A program made the translations under genes and the position numbers. Below, piece after piece: positions 27,976 to 37,064 of a stretch of 64,000 nt of DNA. The notes below the pieces were generated by a model, which made no database searches, was not told the origin of the DNA, and saw nothing but the letters and a program-made list of their open reading frames with translations. Position 1 is the first letter of the stretch. Each line of letters begins with the position of its first letter. The stretch is from CAYUZU01 sp964448675 (GTDB taxonomy: Bacteria; Planctomycetota; Phycisphaerae; UBA1845; Fen-1342). The DNA lies in the NCBI GenBank assembly GCA_964448675.1, contig CAYUZU010000004.1, positions 213,019 to 277,018 of the forward strand, given 5' to 3'.

Positions 27976-30450
27976 TTGACGCGACGACTGGTGGAGTTGG
28001 GTGGCCCGTGGCGGCTGCGACGCGTTGGCGAGGACACGTGGACAGCAGCGCAGGTGCCCGGCTGTGTGCATACCGATCTGCTGGCGGCGGCGCGCATTCC
28101 TGATCCGCTGACCGAGATGCACGAGCTGGGCCTGCTCTGGATCGACGAGGCGGACTGGGAATACGAGCGTAGCTTCGAGGTCGACGCCGATTTCTGCCGC
28201 CGATCGGCACAGTGGCTCGTCTGTGACGGCCTCGACACGATTGCAGAGATTCACGTTAACGATCGGCCGCTGGCGCAGACGCGCAACATGTTCCGCCGCT
28301 ATTGGTTCGATGTGCGCAAACACTTGCGCCCCGGTACGAACCGAATTCGCGTTACGTTTCGCTCGCCGACCGAATACGGCCGCCGACGCAGCGAGACTCT
28401 GCCGTACGAACTGCCGGGCACCGAGTACGAGTGGTCGGACGGGCGTAAGCGCAAGGTGTATCGGCCGTGGGTGCGCAAGGCGCAGTATCAGTTTGGCTGG
28501 GATTGGGGGCCATGTCTTGCGACGGCGGGGATTTGGCGCGGACTGCGGCTGATCGGCACCGACGCCCCCGTCATCGAGTATGTCACCACGGCGCAGACGC
28601 ACGTCACCGACAGCGTTCGGGTGACGGTGCGGGCCCACTTGCGCGTGCCGGCCGCAAGCAGTGGCGTGCTGCGGGTGCAATTGGGTGAGCACATCGCAAC
28701 GACCGAGGCCCAGGTGCAGCCCGGGCAGGCGGTCATTTCGACAACAGTGGACGTCACGTCGCCACGGCTCTGGTGGCCCGTGGGGCTGGGGGCGGCGCAC
28801 CTGTACCCGCTCGACGTGACGTGGCGGGGGGCGGACGGTGCCGAATGTGATCGGTATGAGACCCGTTTGGGATTGCGCCGGATCGAGTTGCTGCGCGCGG
28901 CGGATCGGATTGGCGAGTCCTTCACGCTGCGGATCAATGGCATTGATGTGTTTTGCAAGGGGGCAAACTGGATTCCGGCTGATCCATTCCCGACGCGCGT
29001 CACTACCGAGCGCTACGAGTGTCTGATCGACAGCGCCATCGACGCCAGCATGAACATGCTGCGCGTGTGGGGTGGCGGGATCTATGAAAGCGAGACGTTC
29101 TACCGACTGTGTGACGAGCGCGGCCTGATGATCTGGCAGGATTTCATGTTCGCCTGCGCGGCATACCCGACGGATGATGAGTTCCTCGACGAAGTCTGCG
29201 CCGAGGTGCGACACCAGTTGCGCGAGCTTGGCAACCACGCGTGCATCGTGCTGTGGTGTGGGGATAACGAGAACGAGTGGATGAACAAGGAGCTGTGGGG
29301 GTTGCGGCCCGATTCGCCGCCGTTACGCGAGGGATGGGAGCGCCTCATCCAGGAGACCGTCGCGCCGATCGTGGCGGAGGAGGACCCGCCGCGGCCATGG
29401 TGGCCGAGTTCGCCTTCGAACGGTGGTGACGGCAGCCCGCCCGACTTGCGCCGCGGCGATCAGCATTTCTGGGAGGTATGGCATGGGGGCATGCCGTTCG
29501 AGCGCTATCAGGAAGTTCTGCCGCGTTTCTGTAGCGAGTTCGGTTTTCAGTCGTTTCCGTCGCCCGCGACCTTGCGCGCAGCGATCGCTGGCGATATCAG
29601 CGACATCAACAGCCCGGTGATGCAGCACCATCAGCGTCACGGCCGCGGCAACCAGATCATCGACCAGACACTGGCCCGGTATTTCGGAACCCCGGCGGAT
29701 GTCGCGGACCGCTGCTACCTGAGTCAACTGGCGCACGGGTTGGCGCTGAAGATGGCGGTGGAGCACTGGCGGCGTGGCAAGCCGACGTGCATGGGCGCGT
29801 TGTACTGGCAGCTTGATGATTGCTGGGTGGTGGCGTCGTGGGCGAGCGTCGACTACACGCTACGCTACAAAGCGGCGCACTACATGGCCAGGCGGTTCTT
29901 CGCGCCGCTGCTGGGTTCGATTGCGGATGATGGTGAGAAGCTGGACGTGTGGCTGACGAGCGATGTGCCCGAGGCGATCGACGCAACGGTGATGCTGCGT
30001 GCCTGGCACGTCGACGGCCAGGTGCTGCACGAAGTGGAGCAGCAGACCACGCTTGCCGCGCAGGAAAGCCGATCGACGATGTCGTTGCCGCGCGCGACCT
30101 TTGTTACGGGAAACGTCCAGGCGGCGGATGTGGTCGTGCAGTTGTGCGTGCGTGCGGGCGATTGGCGGCATGACAACGTCCACGCCCTGGTCCCGTTCAA
30201 GGACGTCAACTTGGCGCCGCCGGCGCTGAACGCCGTGGCCACAGGTTGTCACGTGCAGGTTACGACGGACCGGCCGGCGCTGTTCGTCGAGCTCGACAGC
30301 GGCGACATCGCGGGTACGTTCAGCGACAATGTGTTCGCGGCGTTCCCGGGTGAGCCGGTCGAAGTGGCGTTCCGCCCGCGGACTGGCGGCGACAGCGAGC
30401 GGTTGGCACCGGCGCTGAAGGTGCGGTCGTACGTGCCAAGTGGAGAATGA
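27976..30450 (+). CDS. GH2 beta-mannosidase
   Basis: An 824-residue family 2 glycoside hydrolase of the beta-mannosidase type, which removes non-reducing mannose from beta-1,4-manno-oligosaccharides. The N-terminal jelly roll includes QVPGCVHTDLLAAARIPDP, typical of this group. The barrel holds MNMLRVWGGGIYE, the acid/base region WCGDNENEW (about 428-434) and the nucleophile in CSEFGFQSFPS (Glu about 520). The C-terminal region has MGALYWQLDDCW, also diagnostic. No signal peptide was found, so it should act in the cytoplasm on imported oligosaccharides. I chose a TTG start eight bases after GGAGG-CAGAGGA; GTG codons at 27931 and 27991 are alternatives. It is followed by the GH9 gene 52 bp downstream. 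Confidence 0.9.
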   Translation: MTRRLVELGGPWRLRRVGEDTWTAAQVPGCVHTDLLAAARIPDPLTEMHELGLLWIDEADWEYERSFEVDADFCRRSAQWLVCDGLDTIAEIHVNDRPLAQTRNMFRRYWFDVRKHLRPGTNRIRVTFRSPTEYGRRRSETLPYELPGTEYEWSDGRKRKVYRPWVRKAQYQFGWDWGPCLATAGIWRGLRLIGTDAPVIEYVTTAQTHVTDSVRVTVRAHLRVPAASSGVLRVQLGEHIATTEAQVQPGQAVISTTVDVTSPRLWWPVGLGAAHLYPLDVTWRGADGAECDRYETRLGLRRIELLRAADRIGESFTLRINGIDVFCKGANWIPADPFPTRVTTERYECLIDSAIDASMNMLRVWGGGIYESETFYRLCDERGLMIWQDFMFACAAYPTDDEFLDEVCAEVRHQLRELGNHACIVLWCGDNENEWMNKELWGLRPDSPPLREGWERLIQETVAPIVAEEDPPRPWWPSSPSNGGDGSPPDLRRGDQHFWEVWHGGMPFERYQEVLPRFCSEFGFQSFPSPATLRAAIAGDISDINSPVMQHHQRHGRGNQIIDQTLARYFGTPADVADRCYLSQLAHGLALKMAVEHWRRGKPTCMGALYWQLDDCWVVASWASVDYTLRYKAAHYMARRFFAPLLGSIADDGEKLDVWLTSDVPEAIDATVMLRAWHVDGQVLHEVEQQTTLAAQESRSTMSLPRATFVTGNVQAADVVVQLCVRAGDWRHDNVHALVPFKDVNLAPPALNAVATGCHVQVTTDRPALFVELDSGDIAGTFSDNVFAAFPGEPVEVAFRPRTGGDSERLAPALKVRSYVPSGE

Positions 30451-30502
30451 AGGCGGCTGCGAACGTGCGGCTGCGAAGATACGGGGTGACGGAGTTGCAT
30501 CC

Positions 30503-32131
30503 ATGCGAAACACGCTTCTCTGTGGCATTCTGGTGGGCATGGCCGGGCTGGGGGCGACGGTGGCGTGCGCCGAGTTCTGGATACGTGTCAACAACGTCGG
30601 CTACCTGCCCGACGATCCCAAGATCGCGGTGATCATCAGTGACGAGCCATTAACCGGCAATTTCCACGTCGGCGACTTTGAGGCACCGATCGGGCCGAAC
30701 GTGGGGGCGTGGCCGCCGTTCGACTACAACTACCGCGTGGACTTCTCCGCCGTCCGGAAGCCCGGCCGGTACAAGGTCCGCATCGGGGAAGTCGCCTCGC
30801 CGGAGTTCACCATCGGCGACGACGCGTACGCCGACGTTCCGGGCAAGCTGCTGGGTTTCATGCGGTTGCAGCGCTGTGGCGACAATCCGGTCACGGGTGA
30901 GAAGTGTCACCAGCAGGACGCCATCGACACCGAAACGGGCCGGCGGATTGACCTGCGCGGCGGCTGGCACGACGCGGCGGATCGCATCAAGCACATGATT
31001 ACGACGACGTATTGCGTTGCAGCACTTCAACTGGCCGGCGCGGAGAAAGAGGCGCACTACGGCGCAGAGCTGGTGCGGCGCATCCATCCCGACCCGCAGA
31101 CGATATACGTCCAGATCGGTGACGACCGCGACCACGCACCGCCGGCGAAGCTCTGGCACGAGGACCAGACAGATTACGGATGGGGCGCGGGGGGGCCGCG
31201 CCCGGCATGGCCCGCACTCGGCAAGCCGCAGGGGCCCAGGTACCAGAACGAATCGACCGGCGTGGCGAGTCTGGCGGGGCGGGCAGCGGCCGCGCTGGTG
31301 TTGGCGGGCGACCTCGACACCGCGCGTTCGTTGTATCGGCTGGCGCAAGCGCAGCCCGGCGTCGCGATGTCGGTGCCTGTGAAGGCGCCGTATTACTACG
31401 GTGAATCCACCTACTTTGACGACCTGGAATGGGCGGCGGCCGAGCTGTACATCGCAACGAAGGACCGCGCGTTTCTGAAGGACGCGGTCCGCTATGCGGA
31501 CCAGGCCGGCAGCAGCAAGTGGATGCCACGCGAGAAGCACGGGCACTACGAGTTCTTCCCGTACGTGAACCTGGCGCACTGGCGGCTGTATCCGCACGTC
31601 GATGGGAAGGTGCAGGCGCGGCTGGCGGGGTATTACCGGCAGGGGCTCGAGGCGGTGGTCGAGCGGGCCGCGAAGAACCCGTATCGGATCGGCACGCCGA
31701 TGGTGTGGTGCTCGACCAACGACGTGATCGCCTTTGCGACGCAGGCGGTGCTGTACGAGCAGATGACGGGCGACGATCGGTTTCGCCAGGCGGCGGCGGA
31801 GGCGCGCGACTGGCTCTTCGGCCGCAACCCGTGGGGCGTGTCGTTCGTCTGCGGCGTGCCGGCGGACGGGCGGCATGCGAGAAAGCCGCACCACCTGTTC
31901 TACGAGCTGATCGACCGGCTGCCGGTGGGGGGGCTGGTGGACGGGCCGGTGTCGCGTGAGATCAACGCGGGGCTGAAGTTCGCGGATTTCGGCGAGGACG
32001 AGCTGGCGCGGTTCCAGTCGGACTGGGCGGTGTACCACGACGTGTTCGCGGATTTCTCGACCAACGAGCCGATCATTGACGGGACCGTGTCGCTGCTGCT
32101 GCTGCTGGACGTGTGGGAGGGGAAGAAATAG
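30503..32131 (+). CDS. Secreted GH9-family glycoside hydrolase
   Basis: A 542-residue secreted protein. A signal peptide (about 1-23, MRNTLLCGILVGMAGLGATVACA) precedes a CelD-type N-terminal immunoglobulin-like domain (about 25-115, IRVNNVGYLPDDPKIAVI). The (alpha/alpha)6 catalytic barrel follows, with the Asp pair in GGWHDAADR (about 155-163) and the proton-donor Glu in FSTNEPIIDGTVS near the C-terminus. The family includes endoglucanases, cellobiosidases and exo-beta-glucosaminidases. The third signature reads KPHHLF rather than PHHR, so substrate range is uncertain. It lies directly after the beta-mannosidase, and a joint role in glucomannan or cellulose breakdown is likely. Confidence 0.88.
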   Translation: MRNTLLCGILVGMAGLGATVACAEFWIRVNNVGYLPDDPKIAVIISDEPLTGNFHVGDFEAPIGPNVGAWPPFDYNYRVDFSAVRKPGRYKVRIGEVASPEFTIGDDAYADVPGKLLGFMRLQRCGDNPVTGEKCHQQDAIDTETGRRIDLRGGWHDAADRIKHMITTTYCVAALQLAGAEKEAHYGAELVRRIHPDPQTIYVQIGDDRDHAPPAKLWHEDQTDYGWGAGGPRPAWPALGKPQGPRYQNESTGVASLAGRAAAALVLAGDLDTARSLYRLAQAQPGVAMSVPVKAPYYYGESTYFDDLEWAAAELYIATKDRAFLKDAVRYADQAGSSKWMPREKHGHYEFFPYVNLAHWRLYPHVDGKVQARLAGYYRQGLEAVVERAAKNPYRIGTPMVWCSTNDVIAFATQAVLYEQMTGDDRFRQAAAEARDWLFGRNPWGVSFVCGVPADGRHARKPHHLFYELIDRLPVGGLVDGPVSREINAGLKFADFGEDELARFQSDWAVYHDVFADFSTNEPIIDGTVSLLLLLDVWEGKK

Positions 32132-32142
32132 CGACGGAGGGT

Positions 32143-32163
32143 AGGGCGGGTCGAACCCGTCCT
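32143..32163. terminator. Hairpin between convergent GH9 and GH65 genes
   Basis: AGGGCGGGT-CGA-ACCCGTCCT forms a 9-bp stem (one G-U pair) with a 3-nt loop in the 40-bp gap between two convergent stops. Probably a shared terminator. Confidence 0.5.
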
Positions 32164-32171
32164 GCAGCGTG

Positions 32172-34487
32172 CTACGGGCCGTAGGCCAGAACGTATTGCT
32201 GTCCGCTCTCCAACGTCAGTGCCTGGCCTGCCACCGTGACCGGCAGGCTCAGCTTGCGCTCGGTGCCGACATCGAGTTGGATCTGCTCACGGTCAATCGC
32301 CACGCGCACCGTCACGCCCTGCAACACGAGATTGAACCGCAGCGCTGACCACAGCCCCGGCAGCCGCGGGTTGATCCGCAAGCCCTGCGCGCTGATGTGC
32401 ACGCCGCCAAAGCCGAACACGGCCGCCATCCACGCACCCCCCGCGGCCGTCCCGTGCAGCCCGGCGTAGGTGTCGCGACGGCCGGTCAGCCCCTCGTCGA
32501 GGTCCTCGCCTGCGGAAATGATGAAGTCGCGGTAGGCTTCGTCCATCTCGCCGACGTCGGCCGACGCGATCGCATTGATCACGAAGCTCATCGAGGAGAA
32601 GTTCAGGCTCTTCTCGTAGTAGAAGTCGTAGTTGGCCCGCACGACGTCCGGGTCAAACGCATCGCGGCACAACACCATCGCCATCAGGACATCCGGCTGG
32701 TTCAGCGCCTGGTACGGGAACACGGTGACGAACCAGACCTTGCGCTCGTCGAGCAGGTCCTTCGGCATCGGTTTGAGCTGGTAGAATCCTTCGCACTGCT
32801 CGTAGACCTTCGTCTGCGGGTCATAGAGCGGGGTGAGCTTGTCGCCGACCTCGCGCCAGCGAGCCGGCTCGTGTTCGGCCAGCGCGAGGCGCTGCGCCGC
32901 GCTCTCATAACCCTGCGGGTCTTCGCGGCGGAAACGCTCGACCGTTTCGGCCGCCCAGCGCAGGTTCTGCCGCGCGAGGTAGTTGGTGTAGAAATTGTTG
33001 GTGCTCTCGCAGTGGCCCTCGTCGGGGCCGGCGACGTCGTGCAGGTCGTACGCGTCGCGCTGCGGGTCGTGCCTGGCGCGCGACGCGAAGAAGCGCGCCG
33101 TCTCGACCAGGATGTCGACACCCTGGTCGAACAGGTAATCCTCGTCGCCGGTGGTCCACACGTACTGCATCAGGGCGTAGGCGACGTCGCAGTTGATGTG
33201 GATGTTCGTGTGCGTGAACCGCCACCAGCGGCCGAGGCACTCTTCGCCGTAGGGCCCCGACTGCCAGGCGAACTTGGCGCCCTTGTAGCCGAGGTTGCGG
33301 GCGATCTCGCGGCCCGGTCGCAGCCCCTCGTGCCGATACTGCAGACACGTGCGCGTGAAGTGTGGCAGGGTGAACGTGTAGAACGGCAGGATGTAGGTCT
33401 CGGTGTCGTAGAACGTGTTGCCCTGGTAGTACTCGCCGGTGAGCAGCTTGACCGGCACGCTCAGCCGATCGGTGAAGCGCGGGGCCGCCTGCAACAGGTG
33501 GAACAGGCAGAAGCGCAGGCCGAGCTGGGCCGGCTCGTCCCCCTCGATCTCCACGTCACACCGCGCCCAGAGCTCGTTCCACGCGGCGCGCTGCTCCTCG
33601 AGGGCGGCGTCGAAGCCCTGGGCGGCGGCGTCGTCGAGCTCGGCGTCCAGCTCGGCCACGCAGCGGTGGCGCAGGTCCTCGCTGCTGGTAAGCACGATCG
33701 CCCGCTCGATCGTGATCGTCTGGCCCCGCTTGGCGGTGAATTCGTAACGCGTGTAGACGGCATCATGCTCGCTGACGCCGCGCGGGGCGGTGGTGGGCTC
33801 GCCGCGTTTGACGTGATTCTTCACGCCCTGGTGGATTTCGTGCTCGCGGGCCGGCGTCTGGGCCACCAGCCGACAGCATTCGGCGGGCTCGGCCCAGTGC
33901 TGCGTGACCTTGAACTGCCGCTCGCCGGTGGTGTTGGAATGCACCGCCCCGCTGATGCCCGCGTGCATGCGGATGGGGGTGTGGTCGTGATCCAGCGGCG
34001 TCAGCTTGTAGCGCATGAACGCCCGGTGCGCGTGCCGGAGGCAGGCGAAACGCTGCATCTCGACGTGCGTGGTGCGGCCCCAGGCGTCGCGGTAATCGAA
34101 GCTGTACCGGTAGACGCCGGTGCGCAGGTCGAGCGATTGCTCGAAATTGTCGACACCGCCGCGGCTGAGTGACATTTCGCGCTCATCGATGAAGACGCGC
34201 GTGAATAGCGGGCTGGGCAGGTTGGCGACAGCGGGGCTCTTGCCGGCGGTGTCGAAGTAGCGCGGGTCGAGGTAGCGGCGCTCCTCGTTGGACGCGCGGA
34301 TCTGGCTGAACATGTCCAGCTCGTCGTAGACGCCGTTAATCAGCGTGACCGGGCTGTAGCCGTCGCGGTCGGCGCACACATTGCCCTTGAGGCCGAGGTA
34401 GCCGTTGGAGACGGTGGCCACACTGTTCCACTGGCCGAGGGTGTGGGCATTGGGCGACGTGTTGGTGATTTTCCAGGTGTCGTACAT
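32172..34487 (-). CDS. GH65-family glycoside phosphorylase/hydrolase
   Basis: A 771-residue cytosolic GH65 enzyme. The N-terminal beta-sandwich (about 1-290) opens with ATVSNGYLGLKGN, the linker follows, and the (alpha/alpha)6 barrel contains KGAKFAWQSGPYGEEC, HINCDVAYALMQY and VAGPDEGHCESTNNFYTN, which holds the general acid Glu in the GPDE motif. Known family members phosphorolyse alpha-glucosides such as maltose, trehalose, kojibiose or nigerose to beta-glucose-1-phosphate. The residue after GPDE is Gly where most have Tyr, so specificity may differ. The beta-phosphoglucomutase gene 1.7 kb away, which would use beta-glucose-1-phosphate, supports a phosphorylase. The GH65 ORF is followed on the same strand by the large HAD gene. 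Confidence 0.9.
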   Translation of the reverse strand: MYDTWKITNTSPNAHTLGQWNSVATVSNGYLGLKGNVCADRDGYSPVTLINGVYDELDMFSQIRASNEERRYLDPRYFDTAGKSPAVANLPSPLFTRVFIDEREMSLSRGGVDNFEQSLDLRTGVYRYSFDYRDAWGRTTHVEMQRFACLRHAHRAFMRYKLTPLDHDHTPIRMHAGISGAVHSNTTGERQFKVTQHWAEPAECCRLVAQTPAREHEIHQGVKNHVKRGEPTTAPRGVSEHDAVYTRYEFTAKRGQTITIERAIVLTSSEDLRHRCVAELDAELDDAAAQGFDAALEEQRAAWNELWARCDVEIEGDEPAQLGLRFCLFHLLQAAPRFTDRLSVPVKLLTGEYYQGNTFYDTETYILPFYTFTLPHFTRTCLQYRHEGLRPGREIARNLGYKGAKFAWQSGPYGEECLGRWWRFTHTNIHINCDVAYALMQYVWTTGDEDYLFDQGVDILVETARFFASRARHDPQRDAYDLHDVAGPDEGHCESTNNFYTNYLARQNLRWAAETVERFRREDPQGYESAAQRLALAEHEPARWREVGDKLTPLYDPQTKVYEQCEGFYQLKPMPKDLLDERKVWFVTVFPYQALNQPDVLMAMVLCRDAFDPDVVRANYDFYYEKSLNFSSMSFVINAIASADVGEMDEAYRDFIISAGEDLDEGLTGRRDTYAGLHGTAAGGAWMAAVFGFGGVHISAQGLRINPRLPGLWSALRFNLVLQGVTVRVAIDREQIQLDVGTERKLSLPVTVAGQALTLESGQQYVLAYGP

Positions 34488-34497
34488 GGGGGTGGTC

Positions 34498-34520
34498 AGT
34501 TCTCAGTTCTCAGTTTTCAG
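34498..34520. repeat. Short tandem heptamer repeat
   Basis: Three near-identical 7-bp units (GTTCTCA, GTTCTCA, GTTTTCA) lie between the GH65 start and the HAD stop. Its function is unknown. It sits in the upstream region of the GH65 gene and could affect that promoter. Confidence 0.6.
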
Positions 34521-34589
34521 CCGTGGTGAGCTGGCAGCAATGAGGTACCGGTCCGCAGCCGGAGCGTGTCGACGCGGGTGCTCAAACTC

Positions 34590-34661
34590 TCAATCCCTCA
34601 TTTCCTCAGTCCCTTCGTCTTTTGCCTTCGTCGCTCCGTCACTCCGTCGCTTCGTCGCTCG
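34590..34661. repeat. Degenerate 8-bp tandem repeat entering a coding region
   Basis: Nine imperfect pyrimidine-rich octamers (TCAATCCC, TCATTTCC, TCAGTCCC, TTCGTCTT, TTGCCTTC, GTCGCTCC, GTCACTCC, GTCGCTTC, GTCGCTCG). The last units encode the C-terminal residues EASDEATE of the HAD protein and its stop codon. Confidence 0.6.
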
Positions 34662-36051
34662 CTTCCAGCAACAGATTCCGCACCAGTATCAATTCGGGCA
34701 GGCCACCGCGGACGACCTCGCTCGCCGCAGCATAGTCCTGGCGGCTGGTATCGCGATTGGGCAGCGCGACGGCACAGCCGACGCCCGCCGCCCGCAGCGA
34801 GATGATTCCAGGCTCGGTGTCTTCGAGGCCCACGCAGTAGCGGTATTGCGATTTCGGCAGCGACATCTGGTACAGCGCGAGGGTGTAGAGGTCGCGATGG
34901 GGCTTGAGCCGGGCCTCCCACGTGTCGCTGGCACACACGAAGCCGTCGAACACCGCGCGATAGTCGGCGAGGTTGGTCACCAGACGGTCCTTGCACTCGT
35001 TCGAGACCGGCCAGTCCTGCACCTGCCGGGCCATGACGGCGATGACCTCTTTCATGCAGGCGTGTGTCTCGTAGGCGATCGACGCCGTCACGAGTGACAG
35101 CTTCGCCGGCGCCTGCGCGAACCGCGCCGCCAGTTGCTTCAGCCGCGGGCGGTAGCCGTCCAGCTCGGCGGCGGTGTGCGCGAGACCCTCCTGGGCGAGC
35201 AGGTGCGCGCGCAGCGGCTCGTAGAGGTTGTCGATTTCCGGACCGAGCCAGCCCTTGATCAGCGGGATGAACACGCCGTAGCCGGGCATGGGCTCGACCA
35301 GGCGGCGGTCCTTCATGCCGAGCAGCTCGGCGGCCAGGCGGTCACCCTGGCCGCGCTCCAGTTCGCGTAGAATGGAGTGATAGCGCATGTAGTAGATGTC
35401 GAGGGCGGCGGCGATGCGCTCGCTGTCGTGCTGCGGTTTGAAGGCGCTGCCGAACTTCCGCACGTACGAGGCCATCAGGCGCGAGACGTTGTTGGCGTCC
35501 ACGCGGCCGCTGCGCAACAGGCGCTGAAACTCCAGGTCGTCGAGCATCGGGCCCAGGCCGCAGTGGCGCGCGTTCTGCGTGACGTCGCGGCGGCGCTGAT
35601 CGTCGGTCATGCAGGCCAGCGTCCATGCAACCGCTTCGAAGAACGCGTGGCGAAACGCGTCCAGGTCGAGCGCGTCGCCGTAGCGCTGCACGAGGAATTC
35701 GGTGTGGCGGAAGTTGCTGTTGCCAATCACGTAGGGATAGTCGTCATGTTCGTCGAGGCCGGCCCAGTCGGCCTCGGTCGGCCGGCCGGTGAAACGCCGC
35801 ACCATGTACTCGAGCGAATGCAGCGCCAATGGCTCAGTGGTGGTGCTGGTGCCGTCCATATCGACGGCGAAGGCGGCGACGTGGTCCAGCGGCGGCGTCA
35901 CCCGCGGGGCAAGCGGGTAGAGGTCGCACGGAGAAAACACGTAGTCAAGGTTGCGGACTTGCGCGAACTCCGTCACGCCCAGATCGGCCGCGAGCTGCTG
36001 CCACTGCGCACCGGCTTCGCCCGCGTTGAGGTACTGTGCCAGTTTGTCCAT
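34639..36051 (-). CDS. HAD-superfamily hydrolase with very large cap domain
   Basis: A 470-residue HAD phosphatase or phosphomutase-like protein. Motif I is VDMDGT (about 66-71) with both Asp residues, motif II is LVTAS, motif III is RLKPHRDLY with the Lys, and motif IV is GLEDTEPGI. Between motifs I and II lies a cap of about 260 residues (from LHSLEYMVRRF to RLKQLAARF), far larger than the 60-80 residues of beta-phosphoglucomutase. It is not a family I can name. The neighbours, GH65 downstream and beta-PGM divergent upstream, suggest that it acts on a sugar phosphate made in the same pathway. The C-terminal residues derive from an octamer repeat. Confidence 0.72.
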   Translation of the reverse strand: MDKLAQYLNAGEAGAQWQQLAADLGVTEFAQVRNLDYVFSPCDLYPLAPRVTPPLDHVAAFAVDMDGTSTTTEPLALHSLEYMVRRFTGRPTEADWAGLDEHDDYPYVIGNSNFRHTEFLVQRYGDALDLDAFRHAFFEAVAWTLACMTDDQRRRDVTQNARHCGLGPMLDDLEFQRLLRSGRVDANNVSRLMASYVRKFGSAFKPQHDSERIAAALDIYYMRYHSILRELERGQGDRLAAELLGMKDRRLVEPMPGYGVFIPLIKGWLGPEIDNLYEPLRAHLLAQEGLAHTAAELDGYRPRLKQLAARFAQAPAKLSLVTASIAYETHACMKEVIAVMARQVQDWPVSNECKDRLVTNLADYRAVFDGFVCASDTWEARLKPHRDLYTLALYQMSLPKSQYRYCVGLEDTEPGIISLRAAGVGCAVALPNRDTSRQDYAAASEVVRGGLPELILVRNLLLEASDEATE

Positions 36052-36233
36052 TGCGATCAAACCTCTCCGACCGCACGTCGTGTCCTGAATCACGTCCCCC
36101 GGCCAGCGTACGAAGCGTGCAGTCTGGGTGGCCGGCGCCGAAATGGCAAGGGCAAGGCGGATCTGCTACTGTCTGCGCGAGGGCGGCGGTGTTCAGGCGA
36201 TGGCCTTGACGAGCTTGACGAGGATGTGTCTCC

Positions 36234-36881
36234 ATGATTCGCGGCGTAATCTTCGATCTGGACGGTGTGCTCGTGACCACCGACCAGCTCCACTATCGCG
36301 CCTGGAAGCAGATGGCCGACGCGGAGGGCATCCCCTTCGACCGGCAGATCAACGAGCGGCTGCGGGGGGTGAGCCGGATGGAGAGCCTGGCCATCATCCT
36401 GGAGCGGGCGGCGCGGTCGTATACCCCGACGGAGCGTGAGGCTTTGGCCGCGCGCAAGAACGAGACGTATCGTGCTTTGCTGCAAGAGCTTACACCAGAT
36501 GACCTGCTGCCGGGGGCCAGGGAGACCGTCCTGGCGCTGCGGCGGCGCGGGTTGCGGACGGCGGTGGGGTCGTCCAGCCGCAATACGCCGCTGATCTTGG
36601 AACGGGTCGCGCTGAGACCGCTGTTCGACGCGGTGGCGGATGGCAACGACATCACCCGTTCGAAGCCGGACCCGGAGGTGTTTCTGCTGGCGGCCGAGCG
36701 ACTGGGGTTGCCGCCGGCGGATTGTCTGGTGATCGAGGACGCGGTGGCGGGGATCGAGGCGGGTCGGCGGGGCGGTTTCCCGGTGTTTGGCATCGGGACG
36801 CCCGAGAGCCTTCCCGGGGTGGCGCGAGTAGCGCCAGGGCTGGGGGCGGTTTCGGTGGAGGCTCTGTTGAGCGCCGATTAG
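36234..36881 (+). CDS. pgmB: Beta-phosphoglucomutase
   Basis: A 215-residue HAD-family mutase that converts beta-D-glucose-1-phosphate to glucose-6-phosphate. Motif I is FDLDGVLVTT (7-16) with nucleophile and acid/base Asp residues. The cap domain opens with HYRAWKQMAD (20-29), which matches the HYxAWK substrate signature of beta-PGM, and INERLRGVSRMESL gives the RLxGxSRxxSL cap signature. Motif II is VGSSSRN, motif III is RSKPDPEVF and motif IV is VIEDAVAGIEA. It is divergent from the large HAD gene with 182 bp between the starts. This is the expected partner of a GH65 phosphorylase. Confidence 0.93.
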   Translation: MIRGVIFDLDGVLVTTDQLHYRAWKQMADAEGIPFDRQINERLRGVSRMESLAIILERAARSYTPTEREALAARKNETYRALLQELTPDDLLPGARETVLALRRRGLRTAVGSSSRNTPLILERVALRPLFDAVADGNDITRSKPDPEVFLLAAERLGLPPADCLVIEDAVAGIEAGRRGGFPVFGIGTPESLPGVARVAPGLGAVSVEALLSAD

Positions 36882-36920
36882 GCCGCGTTTTATCGGGCGC
36901 TGGCCAACCCGACCGAAGCA

Positions 36921-36949
36921 TCGCCAAGCGTCGCCGGGCGTGCTATAAT
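36921..36949 (+). promoter_or_regulatory. Extended -10 promoter for efp
   Basis: TCGCCA (4/6), a 17-bp spacer ending in TGC, then a perfect TATAAT. The TGn extension is present. It lies about 115 bp before the efp ATG. Confidence 0.65.
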
Positions 36950-37064
36950 GCTTGGCTCTACCGGCGGGTTGGCACCGAGGGGCGTCTGTCGTAAGTCGCC
37001 GATTCGGGTCGCGACGGCGTGCGGCGCCGTTTGTCAGGACAAGCAAAGGCAGGAGTCTGGTCGT

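Noticed and set aside
26413..29238. 941-codon open frame antisense to the carboxypeptidase and beta-mannosidase genes
   Set aside because: It spans two well-supported genes and the gap between them. No domain is visible.
34498..34661. Possible CRISPR array from short repeats
   Set aside because: The units are 7-8 bp, contiguous and degenerate, with no spacers and no cas genes nearby.
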